This document shows positions 49,804-62,400 of a DNA stretch of 64,000 nucleotides, piece after piece. A program made the position numbers and the translations under genes. The notes beneath the pieces were generated by a model. It ran no database searches. It had not been told where the DNA came from and worked only from the letters and a program-made list of their open reading frames with translations. Numbering within the stretch: the first letter of the stretch is position 1; each line of letters opens with the position of its first letter. This stretch comes from Rotaria sordida (taxonomy: Eukaryota; Rotifera; Eurotatoria; Philodinida; Philodinidae). The DNA lies in contig CAJNOL010001012.1 in the NCBI GenBank assembly GCA_905250125.1, positions 1 to 64,000 of the forward strand, read 5' to 3'.

Positions 49804-52771
49804 TTAAGTTTTATTTAAACAAATTGATGATGAACAATTTTCACATGTTGTTGTTGTTGTAGTAGAAGAATTTTTATTCTCATATGCAATATCAATTTTT
49901 CGACGTGTTTGTTTTATTGGTCGATGTTCAAGATTATTTGGTGTCCATGGTCCAAGACTATTTTGAGAATAGAAATCCATTGGATAACGATTTTGCCATT
50001 CAATTTGACGAAGAGCTACCATAGCCTAGGAAATATGAATTGATTTTTATAATTATTTTGTTTTTCTTTTTCTATTATACCTCATACGGTGTTAATATTG
50101 GTGTTCGAAACCCAGCACCCCAATCAATAGATAAACGTGGACATGATGTTTGAATCCAACTAAAATACATTATAGCAACAAAAAAAAAAATTTATAAAAA
50201 AAAAAGAAAACTAAAAATTTTTACGCATCAACATTTTTAAATAATTTTAATTTATCAGGCATTAATTCAGGCATAACAACTTGAATAAATTTTTTTCCAT
50301 TTACTTTTAAACGTTGTTTAATTGTCTTAAAAAACAACAACAATCAACCATATATATATATATATATAAAATTCTTGTTTTAAAATAAATATAAAAATAA
50401 AATTTTACTTCTAAAACTTTTGGTGAACCTTGCCGTCCAAGTGAACCTAAAACTAAACCCCAAACTTGTCCATTTGTAGCCTTATTAATTTCATTTTGAC
50501 GTATACTATGCATTGATTTTGTATCATAATATTCTCGAGTAAATTCTTTTGAATATGGATCATATCTATATAATGACAAAAACAAAAAAAGCTGTTAGTA
50601 TAATCCCTGTAGGATTAAAATATAAAACACGATGTACCTGCTGTTACTAACCATAGGGAGATTGTTTTATTCTATCTATTTTGTAATACATTTCTTCACT
50701 ATCCTTTAACTTAATACTCCAAACATATATCATAACAAGATATTATTAATAATATACGGTCTGTGATAGCCTTAACATTCGTTTTAGATCGTGTTTTATA
50801 AACAAAAGTTATTTTTGTTTTTTATTGCAACATACTTGTATGCTGATGCATCGGGATTATGGATCATAATTGATTCAATATGAAATCGTCCATCACCAAT
50901 ATATAAAATTGAATATGATTCAGGAATAATTGGTGATGTACAACCAAGAATTTCACCAGGTGATAAAGGTTTTGTTTGTGGCATAATAACATCAGCAACA
51001 TGTTCTTTTAATTGTTCTTTTATAATCTAATTTAAAAATACTCAATAAGAGAACAAAAAAAAAAAGAAAAAGAAATTTTACTTGTAATGTTCGAACAAAT
51101 TGTATTGTACTAACAAGTGCTAGTTTACTATCAGATGTAAAATGATGTTTTAATGTATCGACTATATGTTGAACATTAACTTGAATATCAACAAATATAT
51201 AAAGAATACTTATACCAGGTGTTTCATCAATAGGAACTAAAATTAAATAAGAAAATCATTAAGTTTTTTTCTTGAATAAATAATGTATGTTATGAGTAGA
51301 CTAACAATGAAAGGATATGTAATTGTAACTCAAGAACATACTGAATATATTCGGATTGAATTTAAAAATTATTACTTGATATTTAGAATAGGTTTTCATA
51401 CATTTGATTTAGCAATTTTTTTTTAATACTACTATATTATTGTTGAAATAAGGTAGGACTCCCGACGAAGCTTCTTCAAATTGTTTTTCAGTCAAGACGA
51501 TGTTTATTTGATGAGTAATAGAAAAGTCTAGAATGGTTTAGTTTTCCGGATCTTCGTTCTTGAGATATCGAAGTTTTACTGAGATTTTTCAATAAAAAGT
51601 TACAGTTTCCTTCCGGTCATGTGAGAGTGTCGAGTTCAAACTTTGTCCGAATAAAATTTGCTTTTAGACATAAGAGAATTTCGAATATCTCAGGATAGGT
51701 GACACTAGAAAAGTCAAAATTTGTCCAATGAACCAATCTCATTAAGAACTTTATTCATGTAAAGTTTGAAGTCGAAACACTCACATCATCTAAAGGAGTC
51801 CACAGCTCTTTATTGTAAAATCCAGTAAAATTTCGATATCTCAAGAATGAAGGTTCGAAAAACTAAACCACTTTAGGCTTCTCTATTACTCACTGGTACT
51901 GATCAAATGAACATCATCTTATCTATTTTTGTTCTTTTTTAGAACTTTCAAAGAAAATTTCATATTGACTGATCTTTTAGATTAATATAACGTGTTCAAT
52001 AAATGTCTATAATTACTTTAATTTTCTTGAATATTAAAAATAAATTTTTTTATTTTCAATTAAAACTTACTAATTAAAAGTTTTAAATCTTCTCAACATA
52101 AAATTATTTTCTCTATCATTCAATTTGATAAGTACATTTGTCTTCTCTTGAAATAATATTCTTATATATAATTTTATTTTGATTGATATTTGTCTGGTAA
52201 TAATTATGAAAAAAGAAAAAGTTAGGTAACACGTTCTATATTGCTTATTTATTGCCAAAATTTTATTATTATGACGAACATTAACACTCACCTACCTAGG
52301 CAACTATGTCCATAATGTATTAATAAATCACAATTCAATGCTCGAGCACCATAGTCATCAATACAACATGCACCATAAGCAACATCACCCATAATAACAA
52401 TATCAACATTTGTATAACTTAAAGAAAAAGAAAAACAAAGTCAAGGATTAAAATCTGAGAAAAAAAAAGCCTAGTTTTGTTTTCTTACGCTTTAAGTATA
52501 TCAGCAATAGTACAAGCAAATATAAATAAACCTTCAGGCATTTGCATTGCAACTAGTCAAAAGATAAAATAGAAATATTAAAAATAAAAATTTCAAAGGG
52601 TTTTTTTGTTATTGTACCTCGTTTAGCTTTAATTGTTTTTATTCTCCATATTGTTTTATGTATTTCAAAATTATAATTCTCTGGTAATTGTTTTATTAAT
52701 AAATTAAGTTCTTTATCATTAAGTAATTCATTAGGTATTTGATTTGCATTTAATGGTCGCACTTTACTCAT
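49804..52771 (-). CDS. DPH1: Diphthamide biosynthesis subunit 1 (radical 3-amino-3-carboxypropyl transferase)
   Basis: Nine exons: 52618-52771, 52489-52552, 52296-52417, 51082-51236, 50836-51026, 50409-50565, 50225-50325, 50081-50159, 49804-50025. They give 414 residues. With DPH2 it forms the 4Fe-4S enzyme that starts diphthamide on elongation factor 2. The start [13 protein letters not shown] and [12 protein letters not shown] matches DPH1. The three cluster cysteines are visible in [23 protein letters not shown] and [11 protein letters not shown]. Other landmarks are [39 protein letters not shown] and [14 protein letters not shown]. The C-terminus keeps a Cys-rich CENCSSSIC. Intron 51237-52295 holds fold-back F and intron 50566-50835 holds an R1 repeat. 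Confidence 0.95.
50588..50808 (+). mobile_element. MITE-like repeat R1, copy 3 (in a DPH1 intron)
   Basis: Starts gctgttagtataatccctg and follows copy 1 closely (taaaatataaaacacgatgt, ttttattctatctatttt, catttcttcactatcc). An inner segment of about 90 bp is missing relative to copies 1 and 2. Its word ataaaacacgat is inverted near the right end (atcgtgttttat), giving clear inverted repeats. Confidence 0.75.
51475..51940. mobile_element. Inverted repeat (fold-back) F, in a DPH1 intron
   Basis: The left arm (gatgtttatttgatgagtaa, gtttagttttccg, cttgagatatcgaagtttta) mirrors the right arm near 51800-51930 (taaaatttcgatatctcaag, cgaaaaactaaacc, tgatcaaatgaacatcat). The right arm contains the family core at 51737-51775 shared with fold-backs B and H. 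Arms are roughly 180-200 bp with good but imperfect identity. Confidence 0.7.
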
Positions 52772-52843
52772 CTACAAAAAAAAAAAAAATACTAAAATAT
52801 TTATCTATTTGTATTTAAATAATAAAAAAAAAAATTCTCAAAT

Positions 52844-55800
52844 TTATTTTTTATGTAAACGCATATATGTTTGATAAGAACGTTTAAATTGTCCACATGA
52901 ACATGATGAATGAAAAAGTTCACGTAACGCTAATTCGATAATTAAATATAAACGTAATTGAGTAGAAACTTGACATAAACGATGTGATGTTGATACACAA
53001 CAAGGTTTTCTTGCCTAAAGAAAACATAAAATTAATTTAATTGAAGAAAGAACGGAACTGCATAAAACCATAAACTTGTCTCTTACTTAAATTATATGAT
53101 TCGATATTGTCTAAAGTAACAAAAGCCAGAAATAGAAACGCTAATTCTTCATTCTCGAAAGTATCATCGATATTATGAGATAATTTTATATAGCAATATT
53201 ATTTTCATTTCAGATTGGTCTAATTAGATGGAACACTCGTTCTGCATCAATTACTATAAAAAAAAAAACCTAATAAAACAAATTTTCATTGTCGATCAAT
53301 GGTATGCTAGCTGAAAATTCGTTACTGCTCATTGACTTCTCAAATAGTAGAGACTCATAATATTCTGGTTAAATAACTTTTTTATATACCATTCGAAAGC
53401 ACCTTTCGCATGCTACAAAAGCATATATTTTTCAAACTCAACGAATACTGATCACCTAAGAAATCTCAAGTACATTATTTACTAGACATGATTTTGTGCT
53501 TGTTTTGGACATGTATTTAGCAGGCTTTTAGTCACAAAAATTATGATTGAAACCAAAACAAATAACAAATAACCTTTGACTTCAACTTCTACTATTTAAA
53601 TAAGATTTTAGTGAAATTGATTTTTTGATTCGATCCTGAGACAGGAACTCCGACTGAGTTTTTTGGCGAAAACAAAAATTCATGAAAACATTCGAAATAG
53701 ACATAAGTCGACTCAGTTTTTGATGCTGATTTCAAATTTGTTATTAGTTTTACCTCCTCTGGTAACTTTTGTGATTAAAACCTTGTTAAATATATATATA
53801 AAAAAAAGCCCAAAATCATGTATAATGAACAATGTGATTGATATTTCTCAGGTGGCCAGTATTCGTTGACTTTGAAAAATATATGCTTTTGTAGCGTGTG
53901 AAAAGTACTATTGAGTGGGATATAAAGAGTTATTTGAACAGAATATTATGGGTCTCTATCATTCGAAAAGCTAATGAGTAGTAACGAATTTTCAGCTAAC
54001 TCATCTCTGACCAGCAATGATAAATTGTTTTATTAGATTTTTTTTCTTATAGTAATTAATGCAGAATTGAGTGTTCTATCTAATGAGACTAACCTAGAAT
54101 GAAATCAATATTGCTTTACAAAGTTATCTCACGATATCGACGACACTTTCGACGATGAGGAAGTAAGTTTAGTATCTCTGATTTTTATTACTTTAGACAT
54201 TATCATCAAACGATTCAGCATAAAATTCTGCATCGAATCATATAGTCTATGTAATTGGACAGATTTGTGGTGTTATGAACTATTGCTCTTCAATGAAATA
54301 TTTTACTCGATAAACATTTGTTTCATAAGCATCAACATATTCTTGTAAAACATCACGTTTTTGACTTTCTGAATTAAATGCTTGTAATGTTGCTCGTAAT
54401 AATTTCATATGTTCACTTAAATTAAAATAATATTAATGAAAAAAATAAATTTCTTTTTTTTTGTTTTCATTTTTATTTACTCAGCTTGATAATTAAAGTC
54501 TTCAAATAATTTTTCTTTTAATTCTTCGATTTCATTATCACGATCAGCTATTTCTTGTTGATATTGATTTTTTATTTGTAATAAAAGAGAATTATACTAT
54601 AAAAGAATTGAATAAAAATTTTAATATTGTTTGTTTTTGTTTTTGATTTACTTGTTCAATAAATTTTGATTTATCACTAGTTTTTAATGTTTCAAGTGAT
54701 CTATCTTTTGTATTATTTAAACGAATTAATGTACGCTGAAGTTTTAATTGTCTCATTTCATGATTATCACGTATATGACGTTGATTGATTATTTGATTTT
54801 TCAATTCTTTTAGCTAAATTATGTCAGATATTATTTAATATTTATTTAATAAATTAAATCATAATTTGTATGAATATGAGTATGAATGCAACAAATTCGA
54901 AGTCTTTGGATTTGATATGATCGAATTCGACAATTTCGGTAGAAAAATTTTTACAAATGAAAGAAATTTGTGTTCTATTTGTAGAAATAAAAATCTTTGA
55001 AAACAATTCAGTTGCATTCAAAAGAGCTATTACCAAATCACAAACTCTTAGTATAGATTTGTTCGAATTTAGACAGAAAGCTAAACCTTAGTCGAAAATC
55101 TATGCATAGAGTCCAAATCTAAATAACAAAGATTCGTTCCCAAACCTCAAGTCTATTTCGAATTTGTTGCATCTTTAGGCGAATGTAAAAAGGCGTCTCC
55201 TTCCGTTTTCAATGATTTTTTTTTTTGACTATAGATTCTACTTAGTGTTCTAATAAAAACCGTAAAAGAATTTGAGTTCCTATTGAGATTTGACTAAGCT
55301 ATCCAATTTTTACTATGTCTATTTTCTAGACCATAGGGCTTTTGGAAAACTTGTATTGTCGAATTTTGATCTGAAATTTTGCGCATATAGAAAACTCAAC
55401 TAGATTAGCTTTCATAAAAAATTCTTAAATTTTGAACAAAGTCTCTTCAAGATATGATACTTTCAAAAAAATGCATGCTGTACACACTATTTATGGAAGA
55501 GGATTTATACCTTGAAAGTCTCATTGAGTTCTCTATATGTACAAAGTTTCATATCAAAATTCGAAAATACAGACTTAATCATTTTAGAGTTTTTATTAGA
55601 ACACCATCTAGTATTTATAGACACAAAAAAAAGTCATTAAAATCGGAAGGACACCTCTGAAGGAGTTCACTTGTGAGTAGTTTTCTATTTTTTGATTTCG
55701 GACTTGATTTGTGACTAACCTTATTATTGAGTTCTACTGATGTCGTCATTAATTGATCAATGAATTGACCACGTTCAACACATGTTTGTTGTACGTTTGT

Positions 55801-56407
55801 TTTGTGATAATGTACTTTATCAAATGTATGACGACTAACTTGAAGTGATTGCTTAAAAGAAAAATGAACATATGTTTCTATTGAATAAAAAGATAAAATT
55901 AAATAAATAGCTAGTCATAAGATGCAAAGAAAAAGATGGGATCAAATAAAGCTATTTTCTCTAAGGATAAATGTATAAGAGCAGCTAGGTAGTATAAATA
56001 CACCTACCTCGAACTAGAGAACCTATTTTGAATGGAAAGATTTTCATAAAGAAAACTATTAATTTGAAAAAAAAGAACGAGAGAAAAAAAAATCTTACTG
56101 AAAGTGATGCACGAAGGCGATCAAATTTTTGTTTAAATAAATTTAATTCTTGTTCACTACTACTTTTACTTTGGTTGAAAAAATTTTCTTCATCACTTGA
56201 AGGCCATGTTAATGTTGACCGTAATTTTAATGGTGGTAATTTTATATTAGTACTATGAGAATTACGTTTTCGTAGTGTTAATGTTAATGGAGCAATAAGT
56301 GAACGATTATAATATGTTGGAATATTTGATAATGATGACGATTGAAACTGTAATGGTGAACTACTCGAATCCCATATTAGACTACTAGTATTTGATTCAA
56401 TAGGCAT
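52844..56407 (-). CDS. Coiled-coil protein of unknown function
   Basis: Six exons, 56099-56407, 55720-55851, 54652-54813, 54481-54596, 54307-54415 and 52844-53014, give 332 residues in one frame with matching phases. The first roughly 85 residues are Ser/Thr/Pro-rich. Residues about 90-280 are a continuous heptad-like coiled coil (for example KELKNQIINQRHIRDNHEM, NEIEELKEKLFEDFNYQ, LQEYVDAYETNVYR). The C-terminal exon is different, with CC, C and CSCG cysteines and a basic tail (RSYQTYMRLHKK). The small Cys cluster could bind metal. I do not recognise the family. Two introns (53015-54306 and 54814-55719) are each occupied by a fold-back repeat. It lies just upstream of DPH1 on the same strand, with 72 bp between its stop and the DPH1 start, a spacing close enough for shared transcription. 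Confidence 0.75.
53150..54160. mobile_element. Long inverted repeat (fold-back) G, in the coiled-coil gene
   Basis: Left arm about 53150-53560, right arm about 53740-54158. Mirror pairs are gctgaaaattcgttactgct against agtaacgaattttcagc, gatattatgagataa against ttatctcacgatatc, and aaaagcatatatttttcaaa against tttgaaaaatatatgctttt. Identity is around 85%. The central part of about 180 bp is not symmetric. Confidence 0.75.
55189..55677. mobile_element. Inverted repeat (fold-back) H, in the coiled-coil gene
   Basis: The left arm (gtctccttccgttttcaatg, gtgttctaataaaaacc, tcgaattttgatctgaaa) mirrors the right arm (ggtttttat-type sequence near 55590, catttaaaat-type end near 55635, and ggaaggacacctctgaagg at the edge). 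The right arm carries the core at 55519-55560 shared with fold-backs B and F. Confidence 0.7.
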
Positions 56408-56628
56408 TTTAAATAATCTAAAATTAGAAACACTATAACTTGACAACAATCACTTAATATCACTGTAATACATCTATATATATATAATAATAATAATAAA
56501 AAAGAAAAAATGAACTTATTTTTTTAATATAACAAAAAAATTAATAACAACATTATTTACTATAATCATAAAATGAAAATAGAAAATGATAAGATATATA
56601 TATATATATATATAAATGTATTTATCAA

Positions 56629-58856
56629 TCATTCTTCATTGACTGTTAACGATGATGGTGATGATGATGTTGTTGTTGTTGTATCATAATTATCATCCAT
56701 ACGTAAATCAAATGTTTTAAGTAATTGAAAAAGTGCACCTGCTTCTTTAATATTTCGAAAATTAATACAAAAATTTTGTACTTCTAAAAATCGATCTTTT
56801 ATATCAACAACTTTATTACGTATTAATGATTGTATAAAAACACTAACAAGACGTACAAAACGATTTTGTAAATATTTATCTTTTGTTTCTTCACATGTTT
56901 TTATACATGTTGATATATATAAATGAAGAAATTCTTTTGGTAATTCAATTGATGTTGATAAACGATTAACAACTTCCATTGAATGTAAACTCATATCCAT
57001 ATTAAGTAATGATGATAAATATTCAGTCATTTGATTTGATGATATTAATTTTAATAAACATTGTATACTTATACATGGATTATTTTCAACTAATAATGGT
57101 AATTTTGATGGTATAAAACCAATATGATAAATAAGATCTGGATCATTATTAAATTCATCTAAAAGTTTTTGTTGTTGTTGTAAATTTATTGCACCTTGAT
57201 AAGCTTTATCCATTAATTGACGAATTGCAAAATTTGTTGTATGAGATATACACATTGATGAATCCCATGAAAATAATGATGTATCATGATCAATATTTAT
57301 TATTGGTGATAACCAAATAAGTTCATCTATTGTACATTCATGTAATGGTGGAACAAGACGAAGATATTCAGGATGTATTGTTTGTTCCATAACATTATTT
57401 AATAATAAACGTTCTATTGTTTGTCGACTACTATTCGATCGATGACGTACACCACCAATAAGTGTATCAAATCCATACTTAAAAAACAAAAAAAAAAAGA
57501 AACTTTCATAGATTTAATATGATTTCAATAGTCAAGGTTATTTTTCATTTTCTTATCATGAACGAATTTGAATATTTTTCTATTTCTTTTTTACACTTTG
57601 TTTATAGTAGTAAAGTGTACGCGTATACATTCTTTTCGTAAGCGAAATGTACAATGACGAAGGTTTCTTTTAAACAATGCATTAAAAAGAAAACGAAAAA
57701 CAAATAATCTTTTTTTTTTCATTTGACGACAAGACCTATCGATGATCAAAAAAAAAAAAAAGGTGATAGCGAAAAATACGTTTTGTTTTTCATGATATAA
57801 TCAAAGAAAGATTGGTCAGGATGACAGAAAAAAGTTGAATTTAATATTTTTTCGTTAAAAAAAGGAATATGTATAAGCGTATATTTTGCTTCTACTTAGT
57901 ACATCGATTATCAGTAATACTGTTTACAACACTTCTTTTGATAAAAAATTTGAAGGTATCTGTTTTATTAAGTTGATAGAAAAAGAATCTAGGCGATTAT
58001 CACCAAGGTTAAATGTATTGCAGATGTCTTTTTTCTTTCTGTAAATAGAAATAATAGTAAAACTTTAAAGTAAGTCTTGACATTTGATTCTCTATTCCAT
58101 TGTACTTATTGCAATAGATTGATTACTTTGAAAAATATAAAAAGTAATCTTGATTACACTAAAATTTTGCGTATTTTTTATATATACATCCTCTAAAAAT
58201 AAGTAAATCTTATTTCTTTCTGAACATAAGAAAAAAAAAACAATTTTTTTAATATCTTGACATACATGATTAATTTCTGGATCATCAATTATAACTGGTA
58301 AATGACATTGAGCAATAGTTGGTACTTGTTGTGATCTTTCATATATATTTTCTTTTAATTGTTGTTGTAATTCTTTTTGTTTATTATCATCATGATTTAA
58401 TAATAAATCCGATTGTAAAATTTCATTTGGTGTTTTATTTAATAAATCTCTAATATTATTCGTATTATTAATTAATAAACTAACAAATAAACGTTCATAT
58501 TTTGTTACAGGTGAGATAATCCAATGAAAGTATTTTTGTGTTGTTAATAAATTTTCTTCATTTGTTTCTAATACAGATAAAAAAACTGGTGCAAATGGAT
58601 TCATATGTATTGATTGTTGTTCATTTTTATACATTTCAATAAATAAATAAAATATAATTAAACGTTGTTGTGATGTTGGTGTTAAATCTCGATTTTGTAA
58701 TAAAAGTACAAGTGCATTACCTAAATAAAGATAATCTGATTTTGATATTCCATGTTGAAATTTTATTGATATTTGTTCAAATGTTAATGATGAACCACAT
58801 GTATCTTCATTAAGTAAATTTAAAATAAGATTTATATCTTTTGATAATAAAGGCAT
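56629..58856 (-). CDS. CNOT11: CCR4-NOT complex subunit 11
   Basis: Two exons, 58266-58856 and 56629-57477, join in phase 0 at the sequence DPEINH-YGFDTLIGG, giving 479 residues (human about 510). The N-terminal helical region has DTCGSSLTFEQISIKFQH and LVLLLQNRDLTPTSQQRL. The conserved C-terminal DUF2363 block begins at about residue 235: LVPPLHECTIDELIWLSP, then DLIYHIGFIPSKLPLLVENN, SNQMTEYLSSLLNMDMSLHS, EVVNRLSTSIELPKEFLHLY and VFIQSLIRNKVVDIKDRF. CNOT11 binds CNOT10 and the CNOT1 N-terminus in the deadenylase complex that shortens mRNA poly(A) tails. The 788 bp intron 57478-58265 is AT-rich and I saw no repeat structure in it. Confidence 0.95.
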
Positions 58857-59488
58857 TCTAGTTTATAAAACAAAAGAAGAAAAAATAATAATATTCGAAT
58901 CTAAGAAAAAACAATCCATATACACAACATATCTATATATATATAAACAGAATGGAGAAATAAAATAACCAATAAAAAACTTCTAATAGATGTCAGGAAA
59001 TAAAAATTTATTCTGTTTATTATTTTCTTTTTATCAATCCCTTTCGATTGAGTTCTTGCCAAAAAAAAAAAATTTAAATATTTCCATTTAAAGGTATTAC
59101 AAGGAATTTCATCACTGCATAAATCGTTTATTTAAATGGCAGATATCATATGATTAATAACTATTATTATTAGGAAATAGAGTTGACGCATCATCTTGTC
59201 TGAAAAGTTCAACAGATAGACAAAAAAAGAAAAGATGTCGTAAACTTTTTTTGTCTGCATAATTTAGAAGGTCAATATATAGAAAAAAAAATATATGTAT
59301 ATATATTAACGAAACGTCACTTGTTAAGGTTATCATTTTCATCATTTATATTCACGGTCGTTCATAATAATATATTCTCTATAGATATATTATTCATTAT
59401 TTTTTAGGTCTTTTTGTTTATATTTATTTCTCGTCTCGAACAATCGATATATATATATTTATACCTTGAAAATAAAAATCTATTTATT
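58857..59488. promoter_or_regulatory. Divergent region between CNOT11 and ARIH1
   Basis: 631 bp separate the two start codons, which point away from each other. AT-rich with short (TA)n runs. No defined promoter element is recognised. Shared control is inferred from orientation only. Confidence 0.35.
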
Positions 59489-62400
59489 ATGGCAGATGAT
59501 GATCAATTTAATATAGGTAAGATTAATTTACAACAAACAAAAATGATATGAATTTTAAAAAAATGTCTTTTTTTATATATTAAATAGATGACAATAGTGA
59601 AGATATCGAAGAAGACGAAGATGAAGAAGAAGAAGGATCAGATGATGATACTGGATTTTTTCCTATTGACGAACCAATTGTACATTCATCACAATCAAAT
59701 AATATAACAACAACAACAACACGTCATTCATCAGAACAGTCAACAACTAAACTTTCTTCCAGTCTTAGTGGTGCATCAAATAATTATCTACAAGATAATA
59801 ATTTTGAATATATTGGTAAGATGATTATTTTAAATATTCTTATCATTAATGAGAAAGTCATAGAATATATATTTCTCTATCAAAAAAAATTTCATTTATT
59901 TTCATCTGTAGTATTATCACAAGATGAAATAGTTAAATATATGGTTGAATGTATAAAAGAAGTAAATGAAGTTATAAAATTACCAACAACAACTGTACGT
60001 TTATTATTACATCATTTTCGTTGGGATAAAGAAAAATTAATGGAACGTTTTTATGATCCAAATTATCAAGATGAATTATTTCGTCAAGCACATATTGTTA
60101 ATCCATTTAAAAAACCTTCTCAATTACAAACACAATTATCAAATTCATTACATCGTTCAACACGTCGTCAAATATCATCATCACCTTCAACACAAACATG
60201 TATTATATGTTGTTCAACAAAATTTTTAAATGAAATGGCTGGTTTAGAATGTGGTCATATATTTTGTATTGAATGTTGGGGACATTATTTAACAACAAAA
60301 ATTATGGATGAAGGTATTGGACAAACAATACCATGTCCAGCTAAATGTGATATTTTAGTTGATGATAAAACTGTTTTAAATCTTATTAATATACCAACTG
60401 TTCGTCGAAAATATCAACATTTAATAACAAATTCATTTGTTGAATGTAATCGTAATATGCGTTGGTGTCCAGGAACAAATTGTACAAATGCAATTAAAGC
60501 ATCATATTGTGATGTTGCTATGGTAACATGTACAACATGTAGAACATCATTTTGTTTTCAATGTGGTCAATCATGGCATGAACCAATTAAATGTAAATGG
60601 CTTAAAAAATGGCAAAAAAAATGTCATGATGATAGTGAAACAAGTAATTGGATTGCTGCAAATACAAAAGAATGTCCCAAATGTCATGCAACTATTGGTA
60701 AATAATAAGAAAATTTTATTTATGCTAAGAGGAAACTTCGAAAAAAAAAACGTTTAAGAGAATCTTCTTTGTCAAAGATACGGAGAGAGTATAGGTCATT
60801 GACCTCTAATACAAGCAGCTTTCGATTACTTTAATGAGGAGACGAAATTCTCTCCCACGCGAAATGTTCAATTGGGGTGCGGATGGTCTTCTCATGAGCT
60901 CTAGGAAGAATATTATGGCAACTTGAAAAAATGAAGGATAGAATTTTGGCGGGAGATTTTTGTCCTTTGCAACTCCTATATCTTCCTAGAGGAAGTATCT
61001 GGGGATTTTGAAGTTATGACAACTTTTGCTCTACTTATTCAGATCTATAATGTCTTGGTAATTTTTCGTCGAACTATTTTCGAGAAATCCCTGAAAGAGG
61101 ATACCTTAAACTGAAAATTTCTTTTTATAATGATAAGATTAAAGTGTAGAAAATAAGAAGTTGTCTAGCATTTTTGTAGAATTCATATGTATTTTCAAAG
61201 TAAATAGTGAGTGTAAGTTCTGGCTCTCTCCATCCAAGCAAAAATAAGAGATATCCATAGTGAACAACGCAATAGTGTGAAAATATCTTTTTTCTTATCG
61301 TAGTTAATACACGTCAGTATCTATCTATAATTTTTTCAATTCGTAAGAAATATCATTATCCATTTTTGACTGTTGTCATATATTTTTCTTTTTTTTCCAT
61401 CATATCATAAAAATAATAGTATTGCAATTTGAATTTAAATCATATAAGAAAACGATTTACAAAAAAATTATACTAAATTATCTGGTAGTTTGTATAGAAA
61501 CAACATAGAACAGATTTACTAAATCTAATAGCATTTCAAAATTGTTTTTGCGATATTAAAAATCTTTTGTAATAAGATAATATCATTTAAATATTCTTTG
61601 AAATTATTATTAAAATAAAAGAAAACAAACTTTTTATTTTTATAGAAAAAAATGGTGGTTGTAATCATTTAATATGTAAAAATCAATCATGCAAGTATGA
61701 ATTTTGTTGGATATGTTTGGGTCCATGGGAACCACATGGTTCATCATGGTATAATTGTAATCGTTTTAATGAAGATGATGCAAAAAAAGCACGTGATGAT
61801 CAAGAACGTTCACGTGCAGCATTACAACGTTATCTTCATTATTATAAACGTTATCATAATCATCATGAATCATTAAGATTAGAAAGTAAATTATTAGATC
61901 AAGTACAAAAACGTATGGAATCTATGCAACAACAGATGAGTTGGATTGAAGTACAATTTCTTCAAGTAGCATGTGAAGTACTTCGACAATGTCGTCAAAC
62001 ATTAATGTATACATATCCATTTGCATTTTATCTTAAACGAAATAATCATTCGTAAGTTATAGACAAAAATCATCATTATGATCCCTATATGTCATAGAAG
62101 ACAGTATCCGATACGACAACTTTTGTTCTATCTGTCTTGGAAGTTTGAAATTTTTCTTATGAGTCATTTTTTCAGACGTTCTAAAAAGGAGGGAAGTTAT
62201 ACTTTATATGAGAAAATCGACTATAGTTCACTGAAATTCTATGTAATGAAACTGTTTATTATAAATATTTTTGGCTAAGGAATAATTTTGTTTTTGTTAG
62301 AATTATTTTTGAACAAAATCAAGCTGATTTAGAACTTGCTACTGAAGAATTAAGTGGTTATTTGGAACGAGATTCAAATCAAACAACAAATTTAACTGAA

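Noticed and set aside
60698-61645. Possible inverted repeat in the ARIH1 intron (ctctaggaagaatat against atatcttcctagagg near 60900-61000)
   Set aside because: Only a short hairpin is visible; arms do not extend beyond about 20-50 bp, so it was not called a fold-back element.
62078-62278. 66-codon frame between ARIH1 exons
   Set aside because: Falls in the intron 62052-62300 whose borders restore the conserved NNHSIIFEQN junction.
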